64,000 nt of DNA, taken from NCBI GenBank assembly GCA_003991915.1, contig RQTK01001115.1, positions 48,901-112,900 of the forward strand. Direction: 5' to 3'. Shown here piece by piece: positions 13,971-39,799 of this stretch (positions within the stretch are counted from its first letter, which is position 1; the number at the start of each line of letters is the position of its first letter). The notes beneath the pieces are model-generated. The model worked only from the letters and a program-made list of their open reading frames with translations. It was not told where the DNA came from and made no database searches. Made by a program: the position numbers and the translations under genes. The stretch comes from Elysia chlorotica. Lineage: Eukaryota > Mollusca > Gastropoda > Plakobranchidae.

Positions 13971-16022
13971 CATTTCTGTAGCTCACACCACAACTGTCAC
14001 GGTATCTTTTTTAACGATAAGATGTCATGTTTACTATAATAAATTATTAAACTGCTTATGTCGATACGTAATATTATCCAGGTCTACCAACCCGGGGACT
14101 ACATCATCAGAGAGGGCACCATGGGCACCAAAATGTTCTTCATACAAGAAGGCATAGTCGACATCGTTACGTCAGATGGCGAAGTGGCTACTAGTCTTTC
14201 AGATGGATCCTATTTTGGAGGTTTGTTAGTTTGCGAAATTTCTAAAAAAGTATTTATTATCATAAAGGATTCCATAGACTCTGATATCGACATCTTGCTT
14301 TGTTTATTTATTTATTTTTGCTTGAGAGGAGTTATACATGCCAGGGAATAAGTATCGAACGTACATTTCCAAAGCAAAACGATTGTTTAATCTTTAAATT
14401 CTCATTTTTCATAATTTTCGTAAAAATTAAAAAAAAATTTGAGTACTTGTTTTTGTGCTATGACATTACATGCATTTTATTATGTGGATCCAATTTGCAG
14501 TTTGCGAGCACAGTTTTAATGTTTTACTCCCTTATATACCAAAATCGTTTATCGAAATAAAAAAAATTAAAAAAGTGGTTAAATTCACAAAAGTAAACAG
14601 AATAAACACACACCGTTTGCTCATTTTCTAAGCAAATGAGGCTCCCACACAAAATCTTCACATATTGATTTATTTTCTATATTGATTCTATCGCTGTTTG
14701 CAGAGATCTGCCTGCTGACCAATGCGAGGCGTGTGGCCAGCGTGAGAGCGGAGACCTACGCATGTCTCTACAGCCTGGCCGTTGAGCATTTTACTGGCGT
14801 CCTGGACCGCTACCCTGTAATGCGGCGCACCATGGAGAGCGTGGCCGCAGAGCGACTCACCAAGATCGGGAAAAACCCCAGCATCGTCTCCAGCAGGGCC
14901 GACCTGGAGGAGGACCAGAAGCTCGTCAACGAAATCGTCATGGAATCCACGCCCATACCCACCAGCGCCAGCGAGGACGAGGAGGGCCGGGACTCAGACG
15001 AGAGCTCTGACGGCAGCAAGCACCATCATCACGACCACCACGGCCACAGCAAGAAGAAGACGGCCTTCAAGTTTGACTTCTCAACGAAACTCCATAAGAT
15101 CTCTGAGGAGAAAAAGCAGCGCGCTGCTAGAGAGCAAGCAGGAAAGGAGAAAGATTTGTTAGACTTTGGTGATGGAAAACCTCATACCAACCTTCACCAT
15201 AGAAGCTCTGCTGGCAGTGGACACGTTTGGTCCAAGTTGCCTAAGGTATATTCAGGCTCTAACCTGTTTGGGCTGCGTGTTCCATCTCTACCTGAAAGGA
15301 AGCGGTCCGGCAGTGTGGGAGACGCCATGGGTCTAGCCAAAACGCGTCTCACTCAAAGCCTTGAAGAGGCAGATGAGGAGTCTGGAGGCAACCGTGGAGA
15401 TGGAGAGGACGAGAAGAGGAGAGGAAGCTCGTTGGGAGTAAAACTGCTCAAAGCGTTTGAACTTAAGGAAATCAAACCAAAACCTCAGCCCAAGTCGCAC
15501 CTGGCAGTGTTGATAGACGCCAAGATGCGGGAAAACCAAACAATCGCAGCTCGCGCAACCCCAAAGCGCGCTAGTCTCCCTACGGTGTGCGAACACAAAG
15601 ATTCTTCGAACGTGGTCATAGATGTAGGGGAGGTCGCCAGAGACTTTGATCCACTGAGACAGGAGTCGGAAACACACCCGGACACTCCACCTGTGAAACC
15701 AGGCTGCATGAAAGTTCTGAAGTCCTCGCTGAAAGGCTCCGCCTCCTCACCCTCCACCTCCTCACAAGCGCCTAAAAGTCCCGCTCCCACCATCAGCAAC
15801 GACGAACCAGCCAAAATATCTGGCGTGGAATGCTCTGAAATCGGCAGCTCCGGAGCTTCTGCCAACAAGGAGAAAGAAGTTGACAAGTCGCCCTCACCGA
15901 AAAAAGAGGCGAACGAGAAGCCTGAGGAAGAAAAGGCCAAAGACCAATCCCCTAAAGTTGTTTTCTTTACAGATCCTATAAGCCAGGCTTATGGACAGAA
16001 AAACAAAAGCAATAGTAGTTGA
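12427..16022 (+). CDS. HCN: HCN-type hyperpolarization-activated cyclic nucleotide-gated channel, 3' part (four exons)
   Basis: Four exons, 12427-12573, 13337-13441, 14082-14220 and 14704-16022, join in frame to 569 codons plus TGA. Visible residues 1-84 are the C-linker ([13 protein letters not shown] is the HCN signature), about 85-200 the cyclic-nucleotide-binding domain, and 200-569 a long cytoplasmic tail. The binding domain keeps [10 protein letters not shown] and the phosphate-binding cassette FGEICLLT...[13 protein letters not shown] channels carry the mixed Na/K pacemaker current Ih in the plasma membrane and are opened by hyperpolarization, modulated by cAMP. The tail is charged, has a His-rich patch (15021-15049) and basic-Ser motifs (RKRSGS, KRRGSS, KRAS) that could be kinase sites, and ends KSNSS rather than the vertebrate SNL. 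The gene is 5'-partial: S1-S6 and pore exons were not found upstream. Family assignment is near certain; paralogue is unknown. Confidence 0.95.
13337..13441 (+). CDS. HCN: HCN exon: end of C-linker
   Basis: 35 codons, phase 0 at both ends, ttgcag acceptor and gtaagc donor. It encodes [17 protein letters not shown] through SKLKFE, the end of the C-linker leading into the binding domain. Confidence 0.95.
13898..13963 (+). repeat. (CT)n microsatellite in HCN intron
   Basis: About 65 bp of CT in the 640-bp intron, roughly 120 bp before the next acceptor; it extends the pyrimidine-rich region but is not the acceptor tract. Confidence 0.93.
14082..14220 (+). CDS. HCN: HCN exon: first half of cyclic-nucleotide-binding domain
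   Basis: 46 codons plus one base. It starts [13 protein letters not shown] and ends SDGSYFG with the first base of the Glu codon of the phosphate-binding cassette. The donor gtttgt is weak but restores the conserved FGEICLL across the junction. Confidence 0.93.
14704..16022 (+). CDS. HCN: HCN terminal coding exon: cassette, C-helix and cytoplasmic tail
   Basis: The exon begins after tttgcag and completes the split Glu codon, giving [19 protein letters not shown], then the C-helix ([21 protein letters not shown]). About 370 residues of low-complexity, Ser/Lys/Glu-rich tail follow in the same exon, ending at TGA 16020-16022. Position 141 of the visible part is Val where mammalian HCN2 has Thr592. 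Confidence 0.95.
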
Positions 16023-16215
16023 TGATTTACCTTGTTGAGGTTGCTTCATGTTGATTCGTCCTTTATTTGATTATTTTGTGATACATATGCACCTTTTATT
16101 TGTATTGCTTGAACACCACCGATCAAAACTTTTGACTTGTATCATTTTTTAAAAAGAGTAATACGCAAGATGCCATTAAAATACCTCAGATGTCTAAATT
16201 GTGACTTAGAGTGAT

Positions 16216-16221
16216 AATAAA
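16216..16221 (+). promoter_or_regulatory. Candidate polyadenylation signal for the HCN gene
   Basis: AATAAA about 195 bases after the HCN stop codon, in AT-rich DNA. Other AATAAA copies occur further down (for example near 16684), so the 3' UTR may be longer. Confidence 0.4.
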
Positions 16222-18802
16222 ATAGGAAATATATATGGGTTCTTGACTATAATATTTGCATACATAAGTCAGGCATTCAAATTTATTTTGTACTTGCATT
16301 AACCACGCCGAATGGTTCGAATATAAATCATATAGGTGAATAATGTTATAAAATCACACTATTTTGACAACATATCGGCTTGATTAGTAGTGAATAGGAA
16401 ACTGGGCTGAGAAAAATGGAATTTATGGATCAAATCGTGTAACGATGACTTGCTTTATAGTTATGTCCCCTGTTTGAAGAAGAGTTTTGTAGAATCCAAA
16501 ACAAACGGGCGGTTTATATAACTAACTACCCAAGGCAACATGATTATAGTTTCCCAGTGAGTATTTATCTTTATATTATCGCACCTTACATGTTCACCAT
16601 TTTTTGCATGAATTTTGTCGTACATTTAACATCAGTGTATCATGCATCTATTTAGATTAAAAACGTTGGGTTATTTAGAAAACAATAAAAAAATGCCAAA
16701 GGCAGGTGCATCTTTCATGTGATAGCATCGCTACGGAATTATATTAGAAATTAGTATAGGCATCTATGTTGAAAGATGTACGTTTCTGATAGAGGTGGGG
16801 TTTAGTTTAAAAAATGCCTGTTTAGATTTTGAAGTTTTTATTTAGATGTATTTCACGACATCCGTCATTTCCCTTATAAGTATCGATGCTTGTTTACATC
16901 CTTTAATGTTCTTCCCTTGTTTCCGAAAAAACGTGGATCAATTTAGTTTAACAGTTGCAGACATTTTAAATCATCATAAAGTTTAAGTTGAAACAAAGTT
17001 TGAAGTTCAAAATTGTTTTTCTTTACTTATACTTTTGATAGTATAGCAGATGTACCGTTTTAGAAATGATCGTTAACACTTAAATATTACCTAAGTATGC
17101 CTAAAAATTCGAGATTAAGGGAAAGTGGGAAATACGTAATACGATTATTTTTCCAGAGCGATTTTTAATGTCTATTTTTTTATTGATTGTCATATTTGAA
17201 AATAATTTGAACAATTACTATTGTCATATAAAGGTGTTCCTTTTTTTAAATATTTTTTAAACTTGTTTTTCAGTAATCTTTATATACATGAATAAGAAAT
17301 CATTTGTTTCTACTAGTGTCAACACCTGTTTTGCTTTTTTTTATTATTATTTATTAACTCATTTCGATTGCCACTGGAAATTATCTTGCAAACAGCATAA
17401 AAAAATTTACATTATTTTCTGAATTAGACTATAGAACAGTTAATCTAAACAGATTTGTTGTGTTTTGATTTTTAGGTTATGATGGGTCTACTACAATATT
17501 TGCATACAGATTTATGAATTTTTCAAAATCATGTTTCCTGAAATAAGAAAATATTTAAATTTGATATATAAAATTTTAGATTTACTTTGACAGTTTCCAG
17601 AATTGTTTTAATTATTCATGCATCAAACGGTGTTGCCCTGTTAGAGCTATTCTCTTACTTTATTTGCACGTCAAGACAAACCATAGAAAACTCTATGCAC
17701 TTTCGATAGATTGTTTCTTGTGTGTGAATAACTGTTGGCGAATCTGTTTGTGTACACATAACATTCATATGTAAATCCTGCTTATTTATTCATCATTACA
17801 ATTATGCTTAACTTGTGAAACCAAATAGCATAAAATAGCACATCTCATTTTTTTAAATATTTGCATATCTACGAAATAAAAACAATCTGAGGTCCTCAAA
17901 TCAAGCCAAAAATCTAGCACGATATCAACGTTAATCACCATTTAAATAACCAAATTTGAAAATGTACATAAACCCTATACGTGAAATAGCGTGTTAATTT
18001 AAGGCAACTACACCCTTATAATAATAATCCATAGGACAAATATAATTTTATATCAACATTTGTTTTTCAAAGTTTTTGCAAACAAATTTTAATGTTCTCC
18101 AATACAATGTGTTTTTACTTTTATTGAAATCGAAAGTTTGTCCGCTATTCACAAAAAATAAATTACTAATGGACGAAATTTAAATTTCGAATATACAAAC
18201 AGTATAATCATGCGTAACACAACGTTTAGAATTGTAATACATAATGTAAAAGAGTATTAAGGCTTCATTATGCATCCACCACCTGCTTGTCTCTCAACTT
18301 CCATCGATATTCTACTTCAATTCTTTCAAACAAAAGAAGAAGAAAATGAGTGGACCTTAGCTAATAAAAAAAAAAAGTAAATGAGGAACAATAAAAATTC
18401 GCAATACAAATAGTTCGAATGTCTAATTTTGCACTGAAGGTTATTATTAATATTATTGCTTTCTGCTGTTTCATGAGCTTAGTCCTTGCTGCTGAAGTTG
18501 GACGTTGAGAAATGAACTCAACATACTAGTCTAGTCAAGCTGTTTTGCATTATAGTTTAAAGCAATGCATTAAATTGGCATGTGTCTTCGTCACATTTTA
18601 AATTCACTGTATTGTTGAAATCTAATTTTTCGGACAACACACCCAAAGTATTACGATGTGTTATAGTTAGTGGTCTTACATTGTATTTATTGTGTGCCCG
18701 CGTATCACCATCCAAGTCTTTCCCTTTCATAATGGTTTAAAATATCTCTGTGATTTTAGTAAGCGTTAACACTGAACTTGTCTATGGTATGCACCAACAT
18801 CA

Positions 18803-18900
18803 TTACATCATCATCATCATCATTATCATCATCCCCATTATCAGTCTCTTCATCATCATCGTCGTCGCCATTATCATTTTCTTTATCATCATCATCAATG
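18803..18900 (+). repeat. (ATC)n trinucleotide repeat
   Basis: Interrupted CAT/ATC triplets; a weaker echo recurs near 19080-19130. Confidence 0.85.
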
Positions 18901-19776
18901 TTAATAAGTAATTCGTTAACAGAGATGTTATTGTTAACATAATCATTATATCATCTTATAAACCCTAACAACAACAAAAACCTAAAAATTAACACTTCTT
19001 ATTTATAGGTATTTAGCACATTAGTCTATTTATCTCCATCGTATAGATTATCGTCAGCATAACCATTATCAACATTTCTCATCCTGATCATCATCATCGT
19101 TATTGTTAACTTGATTATTATTATCATTTTAATCACCGCCCAACAACTACCACAATCATACGCTTTATGACTTTGGCCAAATATAAATCATATCACTGTA
19201 TAATTATGTTTTATGTCATCGAAATTTGGATGAATGCTGTTCATGGTATATTTGAACTAACGACATGTCCTTTTTAATCATAAAATTTGTACTTAAAGAA
19301 ATCAGTCATTTCTATGCTATAGTTAGGAATAAGCTGCATCTACTATATTACTTACTAGACACGATATATTTCAAAAGCAAACCGCAAGCATTGTTTTGTT
19401 GCTTTGTCTGTTCATGTAATACAAAGTTTTAGACTATGAATGAATGCGTTGGAGCGTGTGGTCGAGTGTGGTAGATCTTAATGTTGTCGCATCGTCGTTA
19501 TTTCAGAATAGACACCAGGTGAAGACGTCGTAGTTCCTAGGGCTGGATTTGATACATGCAACGAAATATGAATAAAAAGGAAACACCAAAAAGGAAGACA
19601 TAATGTGTTTTGTTGTCCTTTCACCGCACACTTCGTTTTGATAATTTAAAATCGTTACAACTATAGAATGTTTTTATTTACAGAGATCAAATTTGGCAAA
19701 TCCGCAGAAAAAAGTCTTCAAGAATATCCAATGAAAAGCATTTTCATATATTCTTAATGGTTTGTCGCAACACATT

Positions 19777-19988
19777 AAAATGAAAAAGCATGAGTAATGT
19801 ATGTATTTTCACCTTTATAAACCTAGCATTTATTATGATCTTAAGAAAAAAGAACAAACAAGAAAAAAATAATTTTATATCAAACATTAATTTTGTACTG
19901 TGGGTAAATCGCGTAATGAAAAGCTGTTTCAATAAGACTGTGATTATAATAACTAAACATGGCAATATCAACGATAATTATTACAGCA

Positions 19989-19991
<3 letters not shown>
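19777..19991 (+). repeat. Inverted duplication, arm 1
   Basis: Runs from AAAATGAAAAAGCATGAGTA through AAATCGCGTAATGAAAAGCTG to CATGGCAATATCAA and ATTATTACAGCAAT. The reverse complement of 22172-22384 matches it along its length with moderate divergence. Confidence 0.85.
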
Positions 19992-19992
<1 letters not shown>

Positions 19993-20052
<60 letters not shown>

Positions 20053-20115
20053 AATCATAATCATAATAACAACAACAATAGTCATAATAATAGTAATCAT
20101 AATAATAATGAAAAT
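19993..20115 (+). repeat. (ATA)n trinucleotide repeat
   Basis: Nearly pure AAT triplets directly abutting inverted-duplication arm 1, then broken AAT/CAA/CAT triplets. Confidence 0.9.
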
Positions 20116-20481
20116 AGTATCAATAACAATTATATAAAATATATAAATCTTTCTAATGATAATTAAAAAATATGAATATAAAAAGACTAACAACATGTAT
20201 GTAAATGTAAAGAATCGGAATAATGATAATAGTTTATAGATTAATTGGATAGTCGTTTAAAATAATGATATCAGGAAAAACTAAAAAAAAAAAATAATAA
20301 TAATATAATAGTTGTGTCGAAACTAACCATATCATATGACGAGTTTCATTATCGTCTATTCTTGTTTCAGCATCCCATGGCTTGCAGTTTCCATATCCTA
20401 TACCTTTTTTTCTATAACGTACTGCAGTATTGCTTAGTAATCTGTGTCCTAATTATGTTCAAATGAGACGGATATGGCCAG

Positions 20482-20487
20482 TTTAAT
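20482..20487 (-). promoter_or_regulatory. Candidate polyadenylation signal for the KY-like gene
   Basis: ATTAAA on the minus strand, about 60 bases after the stop. It is a common variant hexamer and would give a short 3' UTR; it is unsupported beyond position. Confidence 0.3.
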
Positions 20488-20548
20488 TACATAAATTTAG
20501 TTACCAATGTGTTCCACAATCACATTCCAAATTGCGCCTCTACTATGT

Positions 20549-33779
<13,231 letters not shown>

Positions 33780-33820
33780 TGTCCTCTAAGCTAAGGATCG
33801 TCGAGTTGGATCGTCTCCCT

Positions 33821-33874
33821 TTAACCGCAAGACGTACTCCTGATCCAAGGTCTAGGTATGGTCGCTGCCGACAT
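33821..33874 (-). promoter_or_regulatory. Upstream ORF in the 5' leader of the KY-like gene
   Basis: An 18-codon ORF (ATG at 33874, TAA ending 33821) ends 41 bases before the main ATG. A polypyrimidine tract plus ACAG on the minus strand, just above 33917, could be the acceptor of this leader exon, so the true promoter may lie further upstream. Confidence 0.4.
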
Positions 33875-34023
33875 GGTTGGGTTGATGGTGCACAGTAGAC
33901 GACCTAGCGTTGCTGCTCTGTTTTTGAAAAAAGAATGTGCTTTATGAGTTTTCTTATTGGCAAAAAAAAACAAAAAACGTACATTACAGATTTAGATTTA
34001 TGCACCAACACGGTTTCAATCAT

Positions 34024-34160
34024 AATAAGTCATGAGAATGAAACGTAAAGTATAATATAATACAGGCATACAATAACAGTAACATCACTTTAATAATAAG
34101 TCATGATAATGAAAAGTATAATATAATACAGGCGTACAATAATAATAACAGCATTTTAAT
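34024..34160 (+). repeat. Two-copy tandem repeat, 71-bp period
   Basis: AATAAGTCATGAGAATGAAA and GTATAATATAATACAGGC recur 71 bp later with a few changes. In the likely 5' flank or leader intron of the KY-like gene. Confidence 0.85.
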
Positions 34161-34290
34161 ATCAAGCAGGAAATGTATGTTGAATTACGAGTTGAGGAGA
34201 TACCATTTTTTTTAACTTAATATCGACCTAGATCGCTGCAGAGTTAAGAAAAGAATAGCTTATATTTGTATAGAAGAGGAAGAAGAATAC

Positions 34291-34291
<1 letters not shown>

Positions 34292-34326
<35 letters not shown>

Positions 34327-34435
34327 GAGAGAGAGAGGGAGAGAGAGAGAGAGAAAGGGAGGGAGAGAGAGAGTAAAAGAGAAACAAAGATAGAGGGAGA
34401 GATATAGGAGGGGGAGTGAGAGAGAGAGAGAGAAC
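34292..34435 (+). repeat. (GA)n polypurine tract
   Basis: GA repeats broken by GGGA and TGAGA; no gene. Confidence 0.92.
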
Positions 34436-34908
34436 TAGAAAGCGAAATAGAGAGAAATGACATTATCACAAGCGAAATATAAGCCTCTATCCAACCATGA
34501 GAATGTTCTTTCCTAATCATGCACGTTCAACGCCCAAATCTTACTCTCATGAGAGTACAATACATTATATATTTTAGTTAACGACTAGAACAGAACAACC
34601 GCTCCATCCCATTTGCTGCCCTATCAAAATTGTTCTTGAAAAAATAAGAAGAAAAGCAAATGCACAAATCAATTGCTGTAATAAACCGCTTACATCTCAA
34701 CTTTTTAAACATGGCCCCACTGACAGGTCAGGATCAGGAATAATCATACCCATAGCTAAACACCGTTCTCCCATTATTCAGCCTTGCACAGTTGTGTCAA
34801 TCTTTTGGTAAGATTCCTCAAGTATTATTACAAAAGACGCATTCTTACCATGGTAGAACCAATCCTATTAACTCCACATTAAAATTAGGAGACAATTTGT
34901 ATGTTAGT

Positions 34909-34966
34909 TAAAATACTATAACTTAATCTGTTTGTTTTAAAATAATATAACTTAATCTGTTTGTTT
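34909..34966 (+). repeat. Two-copy tandem repeat, 29 bp
   Basis: TATAACTTAATCTGTTTGTT occurs in both copies at a 29-bp period. Confidence 0.85.
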
Positions 34967-35009
34967 CCGATATGTTGTATAAAGACATCACCCTGTAAAA
35001 AAAGGGAAA

Positions 35010-35040
35010 TTACCCCCCCCCCCACCCCCCCCACCCCACG
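35010..35040 (+). repeat. C-run cluster, G-quadruplex-capable on the minus strand
   Basis: Three long C runs separated by single A residues, then CCCCAC. The minus strand meets the four-G-run pattern. Confidence 0.7.
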
Positions 35041-35464
35041 GTAATTGTTGAATGTACAATGCGTTGTTGAAGTATTCCTTAACAGTTAACCCAAATAATT
35101 ATGGATCAAAATAATTTGGTCCTATATCTAAATATAGCAATAATTATATAATTAGTCGCGAGTTAAAAAAAAGATGAATGGTAAAATCCGTTTGTAATTC
35201 AATGCGTTATTTATTAGCTCGTGTCTTTAACATTTAGCATTACTTTTCAGAACGTTTGTTTAAATGGTGATTTAGTTGGCCTTTCTAAGGATACAAAAGA
35301 CACAAACTATAACGTTGTCTCAATATTACCTGGATTTTTTTCCCAAACAATAGAGAGTAGACAGTTTTACAACCTGCTAAGACCTATCACGCTAAAACAT
35401 TCAATATTTTTTGTACTATTCAATAGTCTTTAATTATTGTATTCATCTTTTTATACTTTAACAC

Positions 35465-35532
35465 TAGCCGTATCGCGATAAGTATCTAAAGTTTATAATT
35501 AAACATTAGCCGTATCGCGATAAGTATCTAAA
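35465..35532 (+). repeat. Two copies of a 26-bp unit with a perfect palindrome
   Basis: TAGCCGTATCGCGATAAGTA followed by TCTAAA at 35465-35490 and 35507-35532, identical; each has the 10-bp palindrome TATCGCGATA. Confidence 0.85.
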
Positions 35533-36004
35533 ACATACGAATTTCATTTTTTCTTCATCAAGCGCTATTTATCAATGCGTATGTTTCATTTTTCTGGATC
35601 TTAATTGTGTTTATGTTGCCGAAAATGAATTTTTTCTCGGTAAATATCTCTCGAGACATTTAGTACCACAAAGTGTCGTCACATCCGATCTATAATATTC
35701 TATCTATTTTCTAGAATACAAGCCTAAATGTTGAAAGTATTAATATTTTAGGAACGGCATATACATAGGACACTATAGAACTGGGGTGGCGCTGTGCTTA
35801 TCAAAGACCGGTACCTTGATTTCCATTAATTCTGTCAGCAGGTTAGATCACTTAAAGGGCTTTCAGTGACCACTTAGGGATTCAGGACTGAGCCACTGGT
35901 GGTCAGTGAGGCTTCAATAATATTGTTTGTATATATTGTGGGCGCTTCGCAGCTTTCGCATAAATCTCATACAAGTGTTGGAAAGTGGTTTGCCACTTTC
36001 TCTC

Positions 36005-36435
<431 letters not shown>

Positions 36436-37054
36436 ACTCTTTCTTTCTCTTCATTATACTGTTCCTTTATTTTTATTTGCGCAACTATTTCGTTTTACTG
36501 CGAATCTACAATTTTCCTATATTTCTTTTGTCCTCTTTATCTTTCACTTTCTCTTTAACTTTCCCACTCACGATATTACAATGCAAAGAAGTGAAGCGAA
36601 GTGCTTTGTAATTCAGAATGATCTCTACAATAATAATAAGGATCAACCCAGTTGATATTTTAATGACATTTAGGTATTTTTTGTATCTGAACGTTGAATA
36701 ATTCTAAAGAAGAATAGTTTATTCAGTTCCTGGGCGTAAGGTTCTATTTGAAAGAACGGGCTATATGTATTTATTTGTTGGTCCATGGGAAAGTGGAATT
36801 ATACTTTTTTAAAGCAACAAAAGTGTTCTTATATTCCTTTAATTTGTTTTCTTTATATACTGATGGTAGGTGAAATTTCTTTGAATTGTCCATGTTTTTT
36901 TTTAATACATCATTATTTTGCTTTGCAGTATTTGCCGTTACACATTTGTATTAACTCGATTTGAAAACAGAATGGTTTTTAATTGGGTTATTGATTGATT
37001 GAATGAACAATTTGTTAAAATGCACTCCGGGCAGTGCAAAGGCAAAAGTGGAAA

Positions 37055-37069
37055 CTTTCTTTCTCTCTA

Positions 37070-37100
<31 letters not shown>

Positions 37101-37380
37101 ATCTCTCTTTCTTCATTTATCTGTCTATCTTACCCTTCTATCTCTCTCTCTCTCTCTCTCTTTGTACCTCCATTTATTTATCTATCTATTTATCTACCCC
37201 ATTTTCTCTCCTGCCGCTGTTTCTCCGTGAGTGTCTTTTTGTAATCATTCTCTCTCTCTCTCTCTCGTTCTGTCTTTTTCTCTCTTCTCTTTATCTGTTT
37301 ATTTCTCTCTCCCTCTTTTTCTGTCTATGTTTCCCACCGTGTATACCCCTTTGTCTTTTCCTGTTTCTCTTGTTTTTCTA
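37055..37380 (+). repeat. CT/TATC-rich low-complexity region
   Basis: Interrupted CT and TATC units, followed by poly-C and poly-A runs near 37405-37430. False Leu/Ser frames only. Confidence 0.88.
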
Positions 37381-37617
37381 GTTAAAGTAAAGAAAATTAG
37401 ATTCCCCCCCCCCCAAAAAAAAAAAAATATTAAAACCAAAAAATGCCAAATATTTATAGAGTAAAATATAATATTATTGTCAGTGACACTCATGTTATTT
37501 AAATGTATGCTTTTAATATATTGTTATATTTTAATCAAAGAATTAATAGAGAAATTTACATCAGTGGTTACTTTTTAAGTACATGTATCTAGCTCTATGA
37601 TATCTTCTTGCTTATGT

Positions 37618-37662
37618 TGTTTAGCGTTCAACGTCAGCACTATATAGACAAGACTGTTGATC
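37618..37662 (-). repeat. SINE tail fragment, antisense
   Basis: TTAGCGTTCAACGTCAGCAC then TATATAGACAAGAC matches the 3' end of the family only. Confidence 0.55.
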
Positions 37663-38274
37663 TGCGGGGAAATTTAATTTATCCTTTGTAAGAGATTCAA
37701 GAAATACATCGTTACTAATCATAGAGCGAACCTTAATGATTATATAGATTTTAAAAAGGCATAAAGTAATTTTAAAAACAAAAATTTGGAGCTTAATTGT
37801 ATCAACGTATGAATATTACCTTTAAAACAGAACAAGACCTTAAAAAGTACTTCCAAGATTGAACACACATAAACACACTGCTATGTAAACAACTTTAAAT
37901 CTCTCCTACATTTAAAAGTTGACCTAACATAAATCTTTTAAAAATCAAGTCCCAAACACAGGATCTACACAATGGTTGGCGAAGTTTCATACGTCTAATA
38001 TTATTGTAACCAAGAGAAACGGCCGTTCAAGAATCAAACTTGATCACTTCTGACGATACACGCTTCTTGATTTGCTTGACTAGACACTTGGCGTTCGTGT
38101 ACTTTGTCGGAAGACTGGTCTCAGGCGCTATGATATAATAGATGTCTTTCTTACCTCTACTTTAAAATGCAACCCTGTTGAAAAGAACTTTGCTCTACAG
38201 CTCCCCGCTGTCTGTCTGTATTTGTCTATGTGTGTCTCTTTGTGTCAGTTTGTGCTTTTATCTGCCTCCTCCCC

Positions 38275-38372
<98 letters not shown>

Positions 38373-38395
38373 ATCTATTTCTCTATTCTCTCTCT

Positions 38396-38454
<59 letters not shown>

Positions 38455-38455
38455 A
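38275..38455 (+). repeat. (CT)n microsatellite
   Basis: Two long CT blocks split by TTTATCTATTTC; about 170 bp in all. Confidence 0.95.
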
Positions 38456-39639
38456 TCTAAATATCTTTCTCGCCCTGTCCATCATTCTTTCTCCTTATTT
38501 CTTAAAATCAGTTTCTCCTTCCCGTATTCCTCCTCACTTTCTCTCAGCGTCACTATTACTCTCGCTCTCTTTATATCTCTCTCTTCCTTCCTCCCACTCT
38601 CTCCCTCTCTTTCTCCCTCCTTAATTTTATTTTTGATTTCCCTCCCTCCAGACTTTTCAATGCATTCAATATATTAAGTAATAGCACAGTACCCTAAATA
38701 ATTCCTCTGCAGCACGTAACGAATTCACTGACAAGTCACTGTCATACTTGACAACCTAAATCTATCCTTATGTGAAGTGTATGGCTCATATCCTTTAGCA
38801 TACCTTCTTAGATACCTACCGAACAATATATTGACTGCGCCCCTCTCAAAGGTTCCTCTCGCGCTATTCGGTGTCTTGCGATAATGGTTCCCATAGCAAA
38901 ATGGAGACGACACGTAAAGGAATATGCACCGACGTTCAATCATAGTTCTATCTTAACCTTTAGAAGCCAGTCGCGATCAGAAAATCACGTACCTAAGAGC
39001 GTTTCATTATGTCACCCGTTAAGGCAATGTGAACCGCAAAGGTTCTAGTGTTTTCAAAACTTTATCGATCACGTACCGATTTGTTCCACGCGTTCGTTCT
39101 ATCCCGCTGAAAATCCGCAAGACTGAGGATCTCTCGATTATATTACCCATTCACAAGGCTTCCTTTCTCCAGAGATTGAAAAGCATTTTGTGAAGAAGTG
39201 AAAAGGTCTCTCCTGTGTCAATAGAGTACACCGAAAAGGGAGGCGCATATAACGGAATGGCTTCCAATAAATGGAGCAAAGACGATCCTCCCTTTCAAAT
39301 CGAATACTGCAAGGATATATAGCACTCAAACAGGGAAAGGCAAAATGAAGGATTTTAATTGAAGCGGTGTTAGAAATATTGTGTTTTTTAAAAAGGAAGA
39401 AGAGTAGGGTTTGTGGGAGAAGATTTTTCTTTCTTAAGATCGAATTAATGAGAAAAATGTAAGTAACGAATGTGACACTTATCAAACGGGGATAATAAAG
39501 GAGAAAGGCAGATAGATGAGGAAATAAGAACGCATTCCAATATTCACTAGAATTTAAATAAGAGGGACACACAAAACATACACAGAGTGATACACAATCA
39601 TATATTATACACTGAACCAGTAGGGCGTAAAGAGAGAGG

Positions 39640-39677
39640 GAGAGCGGTGGGGGGGGGGGGCGCTTAGAGAGAGAGAG

Positions 39678-39718
<41 letters not shown>

Positions 39719-39722
39719 TACA
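39640..39722 (+). repeat. G run plus (GA)n tract
   Basis: A run of 12 G at about 39649 followed by GA repeats; polypurine on the plus strand. Confidence 0.9.
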
Positions 39723-39799
39723 TAGCAAGAAGTAGAGTAAAGAAAAAAAAGAAAAAAAAGGATTTAAAGGTGAAGGAAAAGATCGAAAGACAAACACAA

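Larger units (their letters stand above)
16023..20548. other. Convergent intergenic spacer
   Basis: AT-rich DNA between the HCN stop and the KY-like stop. It holds HCN 3' UTR, an (ATC)n block at about 18803-18900, one arm of an inverted duplication at 19777-19991 and an (ATA)n block at 19993-20110. No coding frame was found. Confidence 0.8.

Noticed and set aside
15333..15940. Long minus-strand frames opposite the HCN tail
   Set aside because: Shadows of the GC-richer HCN terminal exon; the plus-strand frame continues the channel in phase.
39138..39797. 219-codon minus-strand frame
   Set aside because: Built partly from a GA tract and a G run, with no recognisable domain and no supporting splice sites.
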